Shown here piece after piece: positions 50,496 through 59,984 of a DNA stretch of 64,000 nt. The translations under genes and the position numbers were made by a program. The stretch's first letter is position 1, and each line of letters starts with the position of its first letter. This DNA comes from Alphaproteobacteria bacterium (GTDB lineage Bacteria > Pseudomonadota > Alphaproteobacteria > Micropepsales > Micropepsaceae), in assembly GCA_947473475.1 (NCBI GenBank), contig CANJBZ010000011.1, forward strand, positions 1 to 64,000. Direction: 5' to 3'. Below the pieces are notes generated by a model. The model was not told the origin of the DNA. It was given only the letters and a program-made list of their open reading frames with translations, and made no database searches.

Positions 50496-50852
50496 TCAAG
50501 TCTGAAGTTTACGGAAAAAGCAGGTCGGCGCGCCCGTGTGACAGGCGGGCCCGATCTGCTCCACTTTGAAGACCAGCGTGTCGCCATCGCAGTCCACGTA
50601 CGCTGCAACAAGCCGCTGCGTGTGACCGCTGGTTTCGCCTTTACGCCACAGCTTGGACCGGGAGCGCGACCAATAGGTGACCTCGCCGGTTTCCAGCGTG
50701 ATGCGCAGCGCTTCGGCGTTCATCCAGGCCATCATCAGGACGTCGCCGTTCTTCGCGTCCTGGGCGATTGCCGGCACCAAGCCATTGGCGTCGAATGAGA
50801 CGGCGGCGAGAAATTCGTCCCGCGAAATTGTTCCCGTCACCGAAATGCCCAA
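50496..50852 (-). CDS. hisI: Phosphoribosyl-AMP cyclohydrolase
   Basis: About 118 residues from TTG, or 114 from an in-frame GTG four codons in. Third step of histidine synthesis. [66 protein letters not shown] with the zinc ligands (Asp-rich segment, Cys in ACHTG and the upstream Cys) are intact. Monofunctional, as usual in alphaproteobacteria. It follows the small protein gene by two bases. Confidence 0.95.
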   Translation of the reverse strand: MGISVTGTISRDEFLAAVSFDANGLVPAIAQDAKNGDVLMMAWMNAEALRITLETGEVTYWSRSRSKLWRKGETSGHTQRLVAAYVDCDGDTLVFKVEQIGPACHTGAPTCFFRKLQT

Positions 50853-50854
50853 GG

Positions 50855-51154
50855 TTACACCCGCACTCCGGAAAACGACTGCGTGCCGAACATCCCGAGC
50901 TTGACCGTGCCGTTGATGTTGTCGCCGCTGACCGTCCCGTTAAATTCCAAGGTGATGGCCATCGGCTTCGTGACCGAAGCCTTCCATCGCACATTGTCGC
51001 CACTGACGGTCACGTCGTCGACTTTCCTGGGATCGCTTCCTGCCGCGCTTTGGGTGGCGGTCGCCGTGCCTCCGGCGGTCGAAACGACAAGCGTGCTCTC
51101 CTGCGCGCCCATCGGCGTATTCACCGACAATTTCCAAGTGCCATCGACTGCCAT
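50855..51154 (-). CDS. Small beta-rich protein of unknown function
   Basis: 99 residues, starting [20 protein letters not shown], with alternating strands and ending [11 protein letters not shown]. The pattern (GTWxLxxxTPMGxQ ... [19 protein letters not shown]) recurs in alphaproteobacterial hypothetical proteins and could form a small beta-barrel. No signal peptide. Directly upstream of hisI. Confidence 0.75.
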   Translation of the reverse strand: MAVDGTWKLSVNTPMGAQESTLVVSTAGGTATATQSAAGSDPRKVDDVTVSGDNVRWKASVTKPMAITLEFNGTVSGDNINGTVKLGMFGTQSFSGVRV

Positions 51155-51186
51155 GGGCTTCTCCTTCGTTTGATTGTGTTACCGGT

Positions 51187-52335
51187 CTATCCGGCTTGTT
51201 GCAGGCGTTCGAAGCCGTGCGTCAGATCCGTCTTGAGATCTTCAACGTCTTCCAAGCCAATATGGAGGCGCAGCATCGGACCTTCCAGCTTCGGCGGAAA
51301 CGAGCGCGGCATGTGGCCGGGCACAACCAGGCTTTCAAAGCCGCCCCAGGAATAGCCAAGACCGAAATGCTCGAAGCCGTCACACATCGCGTCCACTGCC
51401 TTTTCGGAAGCCGGCTTCAGGATGACGCTGAACAGGCCGGAGGCTCCGGTGAAATCGCGTTTCCACAGCACGTGCCCGGAATCGTCATGCATCGGCGGAT
51501 AGAGCACGCGGGCGACTTCCGGGCGGGACTTCAGCCAGGCCGCGATTTCGATCGCGCTCTCCTGATGGCGGCGCAAACGCACGCCCAGCGTCCGCAAGCC
51601 CCGCATGGCGAGATACGCATCATCGCCCGATGAGCAGAGGCCCAGCGTGCCGTGTGTCTCGACCAGCCGGTCCTTCCACGCCTCGTTGGCCGTGATGGCT
51701 CCCATCATCACGTCAGCATGGCCGCTGATATATTTTGTCGCCGCTTGCACCGACAGATCGACGCCATGGCCGAGCGCGTTGAAATACAGCGGCGTTGCCC
51801 AGGTGTTGTCCAGGATGACAGCCGCGCCGCGCTCATGGGCGACACGCGCGATGGCCGGAACGTCCTGCACCTCGAAGCTGAACGAGCCGGGGCTTTCCAC
51901 AAACACAGCCTTGGTTTCGGGCCGGAACTGCTGCGCGATATCCGCGCCGACATGCGGTTCGAAATAGGTCGTGGAGATGCCGTACCGTTTGGCGATCTTC
52001 TGACAGAAGACGCGTGTCGGGCCATAGACGGAATCCGTCACCAGAATGTGGTCCCCGGCGGAGCACGTGGTCAGAATTGCAAGTGTGCACGCCGAAAGGC
52101 CCGATGGCGTAAGCACCGTCCGCGCGCCGCCTTCCAGCTCACACAGGGCTTGCTCCAGCCCCCGCGTCGTCGGCGTTCCCCGGCGGCCATAGGTATAGGG
52201 CTGCGCTTCGGTGCGCATGGTCTCGACGTCGGGAAAAAGGATGGTGGAGGCGCGGTAGACGGGTGTGTTCACGGCGCCCGCGTGCTGCGCCGGGTCGCGT
52301 CCCAATTCCACTAGCCTCGTGTCTTTGCGCCGCAT
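51187..52335 (-). CDS. metC: Cystathionine beta-lyase
   Basis: 382 residues from the second ATG (52333-52335), which has AAAGGA six bases upstream; an ATG six bases earlier is possible. PLP enzyme cleaving cystathionine to homocysteine. YTYGRRGTPTTRGLEQALCELEGG, ILVTDSVYGPTR, VILDNTWATPLYFNALGHGVD, and the PLP lysine in SVQAATKYISGHADVMMG. The HADVMMG and WGGFESLV segments fit MetC rather than MetB/Y. Confidence 0.93.
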   Translation of the reverse strand: MRRKDTRLVELGRDPAQHAGAVNTPVYRASTILFPDVETMRTEAQPYTYGRRGTPTTRGLEQALCELEGGARTVLTPSGLSACTLAILTTCSAGDHILVTDSVYGPTRVFCQKIAKRYGISTTYFEPHVGADIAQQFRPETKAVFVESPGSFSFEVQDVPAIARVAHERGAAVILDNTWATPLYFNALGHGVDLSVQAATKYISGHADVMMGAITANEAWKDRLVETHGTLGLCSSGDDAYLAMRGLRTLGVRLRRHQESAIEIAAWLKSRPEVARVLYPPMHDDSGHVLWKRDFTGASGLFSVILKPASEKAVDAMCDGFEHFGLGYSWGGFESLVVPGHMPRSFPPKLEGPMLRLHIGLEDVEDLKTDLTHGFERLQQAG

Positions 52336-52470
52336 ATTCATTCCTTTAGGATCGGCCGGAGCGGCCAGTCAAAAGCCCATACGACCAGTCCGGCGAGTCC
52401 CGCAAGGGCCGCGATCAATGATGATCGCCTGTCGCCGCGCGCTGTTGGCCGGCCGGCGCGGCGATGCTGC

Positions 52471-54447
52471 TCATTCTGTCCGGGCCGCGCGACGGACCAT
52501 CCAACCGTAGAGCAGGACGATTGCGGTCACAAAGGCGACGGCCCCCATAACATCCGCCGCCTCAAAATTCGCCGGCGCCAGCGCCAACGGCGCGTCGCTG
52601 TTTAGTCCAACGATCAGCGCCGCCAGCAGTACGCCGAACAAACTCTCGCCCACGATCATTCCAGAGGCGACCAGCACACCCAAATGCCGTCCGCGTTCGG
52701 GGTCGGCGGTGCGCGCTACCCGTCGATTGTACCACCAGCCGATCAGGGTGCCGATCATCACCGGCAATGTCGCGGCCATGGGCAGGTAGATTCCCATGCC
52801 CACCGCGAGCGGCGGCAAGCGCATCCATTTGCGCGAGGCGAAAAAAGAATCCAGCGCGACGACGACCGCGCCGAGCAGCATGCCGATGCCGATCATATTC
52901 CAATCGAGCTTGCCGCCGATAACACCCAAAGCCAGCGTGGAAATCAGACTGGCTTGCGGAGCGGGCAGGGGCTTTGCCGAAATGCCCGAGACGTTGGGCG
53001 CGCCTGCAAAACCATAGGCCTGCGCCAGCAGGTTCAAAATCGGCGGGATCACGAGCGACCCCGCGATAATCCCGATAATGAGCGCGATCTGCTGCCGCCA
53101 CGGCGCGGCGCCGACCAATTGCCCGGTTTTTAGATCTTGAAGGTTGTCGTTTGAGGTAACCGCCACGCCGAAGATGATCGCCACCGTGAACAGGGCGAAT
53201 GCCACCAGCGCGGGCGCCGTCTCGGTGCTGACCGGCGCAATCAGCAGGAGAATGGCCGAGCACGACACGATGGCAAGAATGCCGACGCCTGAAACGGGGC
53301 TGTTTGAGGAGCCGATCAGACCGGCCATGTAGCCGCAGATCGCCGCCACAAAGAAACCGGCAATCACCACGAACGGAAGCGCCACCAGTGTGAGGGGCAA
53401 GGCCGATCCGGCAATCGCGGTACCGCGCGTGAAATTCCACAGCAGCGCCGCGATCAGAATTAAACAAGCGATGCTCAAACCGATGATGGTCCGCCCGGAA
53501 AGGTCGCGATCCGTTTGATCGCCGGACGTCGCAACGGCGGACCGCGCAGCGGCAACCGTTTGCACAAAGCCGGATACCAGGGGGTGCGCCAGCCGCCCCA
53601 ACGTCCACAGGGCGGCGACCGCCATTGCCCCTGCGCCCAGAAAGCGTACCTGCGTCGTCCAGATATGCATCACATGCGCACCAAGCGCGAGATTGGGTTC
53701 CGGAGTCGCGGCGGTCAGTATCGGTACCGCGACCGCCCATGCGATCAACAGGCCGGTAAACATCGCAACGCCGACGGTGATGCCGACGAGATGGCCCGCG
53801 CCGAGAAGCGCCAGCGAAAAGGTGAGATTGTAGCCGGTAGCGGAATCGGGTCCGAGGCGGAAGAAGCCGGACAGCTCGGCGGCGGCAAGCCGGGTCGCAG
53901 CGAACACGGCAAGACCCGCCGAGGCGACGGCGCCCAGCACAATCGCCAGCAAGCCTTCACGCGCCGCTTTCGCACCCGCACCGCTATCGTGCAAATGGGA
54001 GCCGACCTTCAAAACTTCGGCGGCGGCAACACCTTCCGGGTACGGAAGATCGGAATTGGTCACCAAGGCCCGCCGCAAGGGAATCGTAAACAGCACGCCG
54101 AGCGTCCCGCCCGAGGCGCAGACCAGAAAGGATTCCCAAAACGGAAATCCGGCCCACCAGCCGACAATCACCAAACCGGGCAGCACGAAAATGATCGAGG
54201 CAATGGCGCCCGCCGCGGATGCGACCGTCTGGACGATATTGTTTTCGCGGATGTTCGAGCCGGGGAAGACACTCAGCACCGCCATGGAAATCACGGCCGC
54301 CGGAATCGACGAGGCGATGGTGAGCCCCACCTTGAGGCCGAGATAGACATTGGCTGCCGTAAACACGAGGGTAATCGCGCAGCCGAGCAGGACTCCGCGG
54401 ACCGTCAATTCCGCGCCCTGCCGGTAAGCTGTATCCGCAGCCTTCAT
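52471..54447 (-). CDS. OPT family oligopeptide transporter
   Basis: 658 residues from ATG 54445-54447 (AAGGGG five bases upstream). About 15 membrane helices; family signatures ELTVRGVLLGCAITLVFTAANVYLGLKVGLT, SIPAAVISMAVLSVF, NIVQTVASAAGA and SNDNLQDLKTGQLVGA. Inner-membrane importers of peptides or metal-chelates; substrate unknown. Eighteen bases downstream of the GNAT gene in an apparent sseA-GNAT-opt operon. Confidence 0.93.
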   Translation of the reverse strand: MKAADTAYRQGAELTVRGVLLGCAITLVFTAANVYLGLKVGLTIASSIPAAVISMAVLSVFPGSNIRENNIVQTVASAAGAIASIIFVLPGLVIVGWWAGFPFWESFLVCASGGTLGVLFTIPLRRALVTNSDLPYPEGVAAAEVLKVGSHLHDSGAGAKAAREGLLAIVLGAVASAGLAVFAATRLAAAELSGFFRLGPDSATGYNLTFSLALLGAGHLVGITVGVAMFTGLLIAWAVAVPILTAATPEPNLALGAHVMHIWTTQVRFLGAGAMAVAALWTLGRLAHPLVSGFVQTVAAARSAVATSGDQTDRDLSGRTIIGLSIACLILIAALLWNFTRGTAIAGSALPLTLVALPFVVIAGFFVAAICGYMAGLIGSSNSPVSGVGILAIVSCSAILLLIAPVSTETAPALVAFALFTVAIIFGVAVTSNDNLQDLKTGQLVGAAPWRQQIALIIGIIAGSLVIPPILNLLAQAYGFAGAPNVSGISAKPLPAPQASLISTLALGVIGGKLDWNMIGIGMLLGAVVVALDSFFASRKWMRLPPLAVGMGIYLPMAATLPVMIGTLIGWWYNRRVARTADPERGRHLGVLVASGMIVGESLFGVLLAALIVGLNSDAPLALAPANFEAADVMGAVAFVTAIVLLYGWMVRRAARTE

Positions 54448-54465
54448 TGCGCCCCTTTCGGCCAA

Positions 54466-55020
54466 TTAAAGGCCGGGAAAATCCGGCGGAACGAGCACCA
54501 CTCGATCCGCGCGGGCATGGGGCACAAAACCTGCCCGCTGATAGGTAACAAGCGCCTTCTTGTGATCGAGCGTGCAGGTATTGACCAGCAGCCGCTTGAT
54601 CGGCTCGTCCCAGCACAGCTCGATGACCTGGTGCAAAAACCAGGGGCCGATGCGCCGGCCGGTGAATTCCGGCATCAATCCGAAATAAGCGATGTTGGCG
54701 ATTCCAGGCTCAAGAAAATCCAGTTCGGCCATGCCGCCGGGCACGCCGCCGAGATACAGCGTGTAAAGCGCGAGTTTGGGATCGGCCAGATGCGTCTTCA
54801 GCCTGTCATCGGACCATTGCCGCCGCTCTACCCAGAAATAGGGCTGGCCGATGGTGGCGTAGAGGTAGCGATAGAAATGCACGGGGGGATTGTCGCTGCG
54901 CAGGAGCGCGGTCTTCATGAGCGGGGCCGGAGGCGGAGCATGGACCGGCCGGTACTCCATCGCCAGATAGGTCACGGTCGCCGAGAGTGCTCGCGGTTCT
55001 CTGTCCTTCGCGCGCTTCAT
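54466..55020 (-). CDS. GNAT family N-acetyltransferase
   Basis: 184 residues from the ATG at 55018-55020, overlapping sseA by 4 bases. GNAT elements: GGMAELDFLEPGIANIAYFGLMPEFTGRRIGPWFLHQVIELCW with the acetyl-CoA pyrophosphate loop (TGRRIGPW in place of Q/RxxGxG/A) and NTCTLDHKKALVTYQRAGFVP. Acceptor substrate unknown; the coupling to sulfurtransferase and peptide transporter suggests an amino acid or peptide derivative. Confidence 0.9.
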   Translation of the reverse strand: MKRAKDREPRALSATVTYLAMEYRPVHAPPPAPLMKTALLRSDNPPVHFYRYLYATIGQPYFWVERRQWSDDRLKTHLADPKLALYTLYLGGVPGGMAELDFLEPGIANIAYFGLMPEFTGRRIGPWFLHQVIELCWDEPIKRLLVNTCTLDHKKALVTYQRAGFVPHARADRVVLVPPDFPGL

Positions 55021-55868
55021 CGCAGGTTTGTCTCCACGGGTGCGTCTTGGCGGGCCCCCCATTCCGACCATGAGCCGTCGTAGAGGGCAGTCCTCTCTGC
55101 ACCGGCAAGCTCAAGAGCGAGGGACAGAATGGCGGCGGTGACGCCCGAGCCGCAAGAGGTCACGACCGGCCGGGCGAGATCGACGCCGCGCTCGGCAAAA
55201 AGCTGTTTCAATTCGGTGGCGGAACGCATCGTGCCTTCCGCTGCCAGCACGTCTGCGTAGTAGACGTTCACCGAGCCGGGGATGTGACCCGGCCGCACGC
55301 CGGGACGCGGCTCCTGCTCCTCACCGCGAAAGCGGGAGGGGCTGCGTGCATCGGCGACCTGCTCGTTGCGGCTTTCGACGTTGCTTCGCATGGCCGCGAA
55401 ATCGCGGATCATTTGCGGCTGCACGCGTGGGGTAAAATGGCTGCGGGCAGCTGTGGTGACCGATGTGCTCTCGACGGTGCGGCCCTCTTTACGCCATTTG
55501 GGAAAACCGCCGTCGAGCACGGCGGTGTTCGCGTGGCCCATGGCGCGCATCATCCACAGCGCCCGCGGCGCAGAATAAATGCCTGCGCCGTCATAGAAGA
55601 CCACCATGTCCTGATCGCCGATGCCCAGTTTGCGCACGCTGCTCGCAAACGCGATTGGGTCGGGCAGCATATGCGGTAGCTCGGTCGTCTGATCGGAAAT
55701 GGCGTCGATGTCGAAGAAGACGGCGCCGGGAATGTGACTGGTCTGATATTCGCTGCGCGCGTTACGTCCTGCTTGCGGCAGGTACCACGACGCATCGGCG
55801 ACGACGACGTCAGGCCGGTACAGATTCTGCGCCAGCCATTCGGTCGAAACGAGGGAAGACTGAATCAT
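55017..55868 (-). CDS. sseA: 3-mercaptopyruvate sulfurtransferase
   Basis: 283 residues from ATG 55866-55868. Two rhodanese domains; catalytic loop CGSGVTAAI (Cys in VTSCGSGVTA) is the 3-mercaptopyruvate-type loop, not the thiosulfate type CRKGVT. Domain one has VVVADASWYLPQAGRNAR and IPGAVFFDIDAISD. Transfers sulfur from mercaptopyruvate to thiols, feeding sulfur relay. Next to cysK upstream on the same strand. Confidence 0.94.
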   Translation of the reverse strand: MIQSSLVSTEWLAQNLYRPDVVVADASWYLPQAGRNARSEYQTSHIPGAVFFDIDAISDQTTELPHMLPDPIAFASSVRKLGIGDQDMVVFYDGAGIYSAPRALWMMRAMGHANTAVLDGGFPKWRKEGRTVESTSVTTAARSHFTPRVQPQMIRDFAAMRSNVESRNEQVADARSPSRFRGEEQEPRPGVRPGHIPGSVNVYYADVLAAEGTMRSATELKQLFAERGVDLARPVVTSCGSGVTAAILSLALELAGAERTALYDGSWSEWGARQDAPVETNLR

Positions 55869-55895
55869 CTTGGAAGCTTTCAAGCTGAAATAAAC

Positions 55896-56939
55896 TTACT
55901 CAAATGGGATTGGCGGCAAGGGCAGTGGCGAGGCCAGCCACTCCGGGACCGGCAAATTCTTGGAACGCAAAAATTCGGGATTGAAAAGTTTGCTCTGATA
56001 GCGGGTGCCGTAATCGCACAAGATCGTCACGATGGTGTGTCCAGGACCCATTTGCTGAGCCAGCCGGATCGCTCCCGCGATGTTGATGCCGCTGGAACCG
56101 CCCAGACACAGGCCCTCATCCCGCATGAGATCGAAAATGATCGGCAGGGCTTCTTCATCCGGAATTTGAAAAGCATCGTCGATCGGCGCATCTTCCAGAT
56201 TGCCGGTCACGCGGCCCTGACCAATACCTTCGGTAATGGACGTGCCTTCCGCGTGCAGCTCACCGGTTTTGATCCAGGAATAAATCGCCGCCCCCATCGG
56301 ATCGGCGACGGCGGTCACGATTTTCGGATTGCGCAGCTTCAGCGCCATCGAAACGCCCGCAAGCGTTCCACCCGTTCCAACCGAGCAGATGAAGCCATCC
56401 ACCTTGCCGTCGGTCTGACGCCAAATCTCGGGGCCGGTGGTTTCGACATGCGCTTCGCGGTTGGCGATATTGTCGAATTGGTTCGCCCAGATCGCGCCGC
56501 GCGGTTCGGACTTTGCGAGCTGCTCGGCCAGACGTTGCGAGAGCTTCACGTAATTGTTCGGGTCCTTATAGGGGACGGCCGGCACTTCGATGACCTGCGC
56601 GCCGAGCAGACGCAGCGCGTCCTTCTTTTCTTGGCTCTGGGTATCGGGAATGACGATCACCGATTTCAGGCCAAGCGCATTGCCGACCACGGCGATACCG
56701 ATGCCGGTATTGCCGGCGGTCCCTTCGACCACCGTGCCGCCAGGCTCCAGAAGGCCGTCGGCAATCGCGTTCTTGATGATGAAGAGGGCGGCACGATCCT
56801 TGACCGACTGCCCGGGATTCATGAACTCCGCCTTGCCCAAAATCTCGCAGCCCGTAAGTTCGGAAGGCCCCTTCAGCCGGATGAGAGGCGTGTCGCCGAT
56901 AGCGGCTAGTACGTCTTCTTTGATGTGAATTGAGGACAT
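55896..56939 (-). CDS. cysK: Cysteine synthase A (O-acetylserine sulfhydrylase)
   Basis: 347 residues. PLP lysine in EFMNPGQSVKDRAALFI, the EGTAGNTGIG loop, VGTGGTLAGVSMAL (phosphate-binding), and LGGSSGINIAGAI. The EGTAGNTG loop and the long C-terminus (SKLFNPEFLRSKNLPVPEWL) mark the alphaproteobacterial CysK subgroup, slightly longer than the E. coli enzyme. Makes cysteine from O-acetylserine and sulfide. Heads the cysK-sseA-GNAT-opt group. Confidence 0.93.
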   Translation of the reverse strand: MSSIHIKEDVLAAIGDTPLIRLKGPSELTGCEILGKAEFMNPGQSVKDRAALFIIKNAIADGLLEPGGTVVEGTAGNTGIGIAVVGNALGLKSVIVIPDTQSQEKKDALRLLGAQVIEVPAVPYKDPNNYVKLSQRLAEQLAKSEPRGAIWANQFDNIANREAHVETTGPEIWRQTDGKVDGFICSVGTGGTLAGVSMALKLRNPKIVTAVADPMGAAIYSWIKTGELHAEGTSITEGIGQGRVTGNLEDAPIDDAFQIPDEEALPIIFDLMRDEGLCLGGSSGINIAGAIRLAQQMGPGHTIVTILCDYGTRYQSKLFNPEFLRSKNLPVPEWLASPLPLPPIPFE

Positions 56940-57069
56940 AAGGGGCTCAGCGAGGTTAAGGAGCGAACCTAATGAGGCAGACGCGGCGCTTCAAGGACGC
57001 TTACGCGCCTGGAACCGCGGCCACCGGTAGCCTAAACTGGCTCAAACAATGACATCCGGAGGGGATCCC

Positions 57070-58968
57070 GTGAAAAGACTGTTCTTTGCAGGTTGCTTTG
57101 CGTCCGTTCTCGCCGTGCTCGCAACGGGAATTGTTGGCCCCATTGGCGCCCAGGCACAACAGCCAACCGTCGTAATTCAGGGCGGCACGCTGATTGACGG
57201 CAATGGCGGCGCGCCGGTCCCCAATTCGGTTGTGGTGATCCAGGGGAACCGGATTACGGCAGTGGGGCGTGCGGGCCAAGTACAGGTTCCCGCCGGCGCC
57301 CAGGTCATCAATGTCACTGGCAAATGGGTGCTGCCCGGCCTGATCGACGCCAAGTCGAACTGGAACTGGCCCTATGGCGAAGGTTATCTGCGCTGGGGCG
57401 TCACCTCGGCGATGGTGACCGGCACCCGGAACGACACCGGCATTGCAGACCGGGATGCCGTCAATCACGGCGTCTATCCAGCGCCGCGCCTGTATCAAGG
57501 CGTTTTGAACCTGCAAGGCCCGGGAGCGGATGGAAAAAAGCCTGACAATTACCGCCCCGGCGCGGGCGCCCGTATCGTCAAGAGCCCGCAGGATGCGCGC
57601 GAGAAGGTGCGCATGAACATCGATGGCGGGGCCGATTTCATCGGCGTCGCCGACGGCGATGGCCAGCCGGAAATCTTCGATGCCATTGTCGACGAAGCAC
57701 ACAAGGCGGGCGTGGCGGCGATCCTGCGCTGCGTCGGTCCGGTCACGCGCGGCAAGCGCTGCATCGAAGCGGGCCCGGACGTCATCATCCACACCGGCGA
57801 AATCGGCGTGGACATGAATAAGGACTATGAGAAGTACAAGGACTACGTCGCATTGCCGCCGGATGCCTATTGCGAAATGGACCCGGCCAAGGAAGCGGAG
57901 ATGGTCAAGTTCATCGCCGCGCACAACACCGCGCTCGAACCCGACATGATGGCGACCGGCCGCGGCTTTCCTTCGATGTGGGAGCGCGTGATTAAAGAAG
58001 ATGAAGAATTCTTCGCCGATCCTGTGCTGCGCACCTACTACCCGGAATACATGATCGCGCACACGATGGAGAATGTGACGCCAGCCCATGAACGCCTGAC
58101 GGACGAGCAGTATGAACACCGCATGTGCGGTTACAAAAACCACGTCAAATTCCTGCACGACGTGGTGGAAGCGGGCGGGCATGTCGTTGCCGCCTCGGAC
58201 ATCTATCAGTCGCCGCCGGGGCTTGGCCTGCATCAGGAGATGACGGTCTATCAGGACGACGTGAAGATGCCGCGGATGAAGATCATCCAGTCGGCGACTA
58301 AGTGGGTGGCCGACCATTTTAGGATGAAGGACATCGGCACTATCGAGAACGGCAAACTAGCCGATGTGCTGATCGTCAATGCCGATCCGCTTGCCGACAT
58401 CATGAACCTGCGCAAGATCGACACGGTGATAAAGGATGGGAAGGTCCAGGATCGCGAATATCACCCCTGGTACAAGGGCTGGATTTTCGCCAATGCGCGT
58501 GACGATGAAGGCGGACCGGTGGTCGAAAACCCGGCATGGGTAGCGGCGCTGAAGCAGGCGACGTGGCGCCCGAATGCGGGTCCGACGCTGCTCAATATTC
58601 AGGGACCGGCACGGCCCTATGCGACGGTTCCGGACATTTGGGCCTCGCCGACTCCGGCCATTGAATCCATGGACCCGCACACGATCATTCAGGGCAGTCC
58701 GACGCAGGAGCTCGACATCAAGGGCTTCAATTTTGTGAAAGGCTCGCTCGTGTATGTCGACGGCGTTGTGGTGCCGACACAGGTCGTGAGCCGCACCGAA
58801 ATCAAAGCGACGGTCGATACCAACATTCTCACCAATGCCGGAAACAAAGCGGTCGAAGTGAAAAATCCGACACCGCTCGACCCGAACGCCTGGGGCGACA
58901 CCTCGAACAAAGCCCACATCCTGGTGCCATTTTCCTTCACCACCAAATGGTCGCATAACAAATACTAA
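57070..58968 (+). CDS. Exported amidohydrolase-fold protein without the HxH metal site, with C-terminal TIG domain
   Basis: 632 residues from a GTG at 57070 with GGAGGGG upstream. Signal peptide to about residue 29 (AQA-QQ). Amidohydrolase fold: VVIQGGTLIDGNGGAPVP, GKWVLPGLIDAKSNWNW, GVTSAMVTGTRN. The expected HxH (IDAHxH) is KSN (95-97) and the strand-5 His is replaced by RCV (220-222); His241 (IIHTG) and Asp377 (ASD) remain. An IPT/TIG-like domain follows (about 531-604, PHTIIQGSPTQELDIKGFNF). Unlikely to hydrolyse by the usual two-metal route; role unknown. Confidence 0.82.
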   Translation: MKRLFFAGCFASVLAVLATGIVGPIGAQAQQPTVVIQGGTLIDGNGGAPVPNSVVVIQGNRITAVGRAGQVQVPAGAQVINVTGKWVLPGLIDAKSNWNWPYGEGYLRWGVTSAMVTGTRNDTGIADRDAVNHGVYPAPRLYQGVLNLQGPGADGKKPDNYRPGAGARIVKSPQDAREKVRMNIDGGADFIGVADGDGQPEIFDAIVDEAHKAGVAAILRCVGPVTRGKRCIEAGPDVIIHTGEIGVDMNKDYEKYKDYVALPPDAYCEMDPAKEAEMVKFIAAHNTALEPDMMATGRGFPSMWERVIKEDEEFFADPVLRTYYPEYMIAHTMENVTPAHERLTDEQYEHRMCGYKNHVKFLHDVVEAGGHVVAASDIYQSPPGLGLHQEMTVYQDDVKMPRMKIIQSATKWVADHFRMKDIGTIENGKLADVLIVNADPLADIMNLRKIDTVIKDGKVQDREYHPWYKGWIFANARDDEGGPVVENPAWVAALKQATWRPNAGPTLLNIQGPARPYATVPDIWASPTPAIESMDPHTIIQGSPTQELDIKGFNFVKGSLVYVDGVVVPTQVVSRTEIKATVDTNILTNAGNKAVEVKNPTPLDPNAWGDTSNKAHILVPFSFTTKWSHNKY

Positions 58969-58987
58969 GAGTGTCTGGCCTCAGTGA

Positions 58988-59060
58988 TCCTCCCCCGCTT
59001 CAGCGGGGGAGGGGGTCCCTGCGTAGGGCAGCGAAGCAGGGTGGAGGGGGCGAGGACCGC
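58988..59060. repeat. Dispersed two-hairpin intergenic repeat, copy 3
   Basis: CTCCCCCGCT, TC loop, complement (58990-59011), then CCCTGC ... GCAGGG and GTGGAGGGGGCGAGGACC. Lies between the amidohydrolase-like and binding-protein-like genes. Confidence 0.75.
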
Positions 59061-59094
59061 GCCATTGTAACAGGCAAAACAGAGAAGGGACGCC

Positions 59095-59973
59095 ATGTCC
59101 AAATTCATCATCGAACCACATTTTCGCCTGCAGGAATGGGTCGCCGAGGAAAAGGGCTACTTTAGAGCCGAAGGGCTCGATTACGAATTCCTGGAACTGG
59201 TGCAATCCACAGACGGCCAGCATCACGCCACCGCCAACAAGAGCGGCGCCTATCACCTGATCGAAAACGGTCGCAAATCCGACGTTTCCTGTGCCTGTCA
59301 CTGGACGGTCAATGTGGCGGCATCATCGGGCCACGCCCGTCTGTATGCGGATGTTTACTCTGTCTCACCGGCAGGCGTTTTCGTGCCTGCGGATTCGCCG
59401 GTGAAAACGCCGGCCGACCTTGCGGGCGTGCCGATCTCGGTGGGTTTCAAGTCGGGGAGCCATTACTCGACCATTCAGGCGCTCGAGCAATATCTGAAGC
59501 CCGGCGAGATCAATTTGTCCTTCGCCGATGGCTTGCTGTTCCGGCGGATGGAATTGCTGGTGGACGGTAAAGTGCCGGCGGCGGCGCTGTTCAGCGGGCC
59601 GTATTATTTCGCGGAACAATTGGGTTTCCGCAAAATCATCGACTCCACCTTCATGATTGCCCATCTCGTCAACGGCAATCCCGATCCCGAAGACTTGCGC
59701 AAATATTATCGCGCGCTGAAACGGGCGCAGCGGGACATCGATCTCAGGCCCGAGCTGTACACGCATTACTACAAGAACGAATTCCCCAAACGCTTCCACG
59801 ATATGATGGACACACGCCGCTGGGGGCCGGGCGAGCGCATTGTGTTCGAGCCCTACGGCCGCGAACAATTCGATGACGCCCGCGCCTGGATCTCCGAACA
59901 CGGCATCTTCGAAGACGGCAATCTGGGCCTCAAGCCCTACGAAGAAGCTACTCTGACGCTAGCGGCGGACTAG
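59095..59973 (+). CDS. Substrate-binding-fold protein (NMT1/Thi5-like) without signal peptide
   Basis: 292 residues. Begins straight into the first strand (KFIIEPHFRLQEWVAEEKGYFRAEGLDYEF), the periplasmic binding protein type 2 core of the NMT1/SsuA group, with PADSPVKTPADLAGVPISVGFKSGSH and LLVDGKVPAAALFSG. No signal peptide or lipobox exists, so it is probably cytosolic, like Thi5-type enzymes or binding-fold decarboxylases, rather than part of an ABC importer. No permease or ATPase gene is adjacent. It follows the amidohydrolase-like gene by 126 bases. Confidence 0.8.
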   Translation: MSKFIIEPHFRLQEWVAEEKGYFRAEGLDYEFLELVQSTDGQHHATANKSGAYHLIENGRKSDVSCACHWTVNVAASSGHARLYADVYSVSPAGVFVPADSPVKTPADLAGVPISVGFKSGSHYSTIQALEQYLKPGEINLSFADGLLFRRMELLVDGKVPAAALFSGPYYFAEQLGFRKIIDSTFMIAHLVNGNPDPEDLRKYYRALKRAQRDIDLRPELYTHYYKNEFPKRFHDMMDTRRWGPGERIVFEPYGREQFDDARAWISEHGIFEDGNLGLKPYEEATLTLAAD

Positions 59974-59984
59974 CGTGCGCGTTT

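Noticed and set aside
53515-55083. Open frame of about 520 codons opposite the OPT transporter and GNAT genes
   Set aside because: Low-complexity Arg/Gly/His composition and full overlap with well-supported membrane transporter and acetyltransferase genes.
57001-58317. Open frame of about 438 codons opposite the amidohydrolase-like gene
   Set aside because: Antisense of a gene with signal peptide, ribosome site and recognisable fold; no features of its own.
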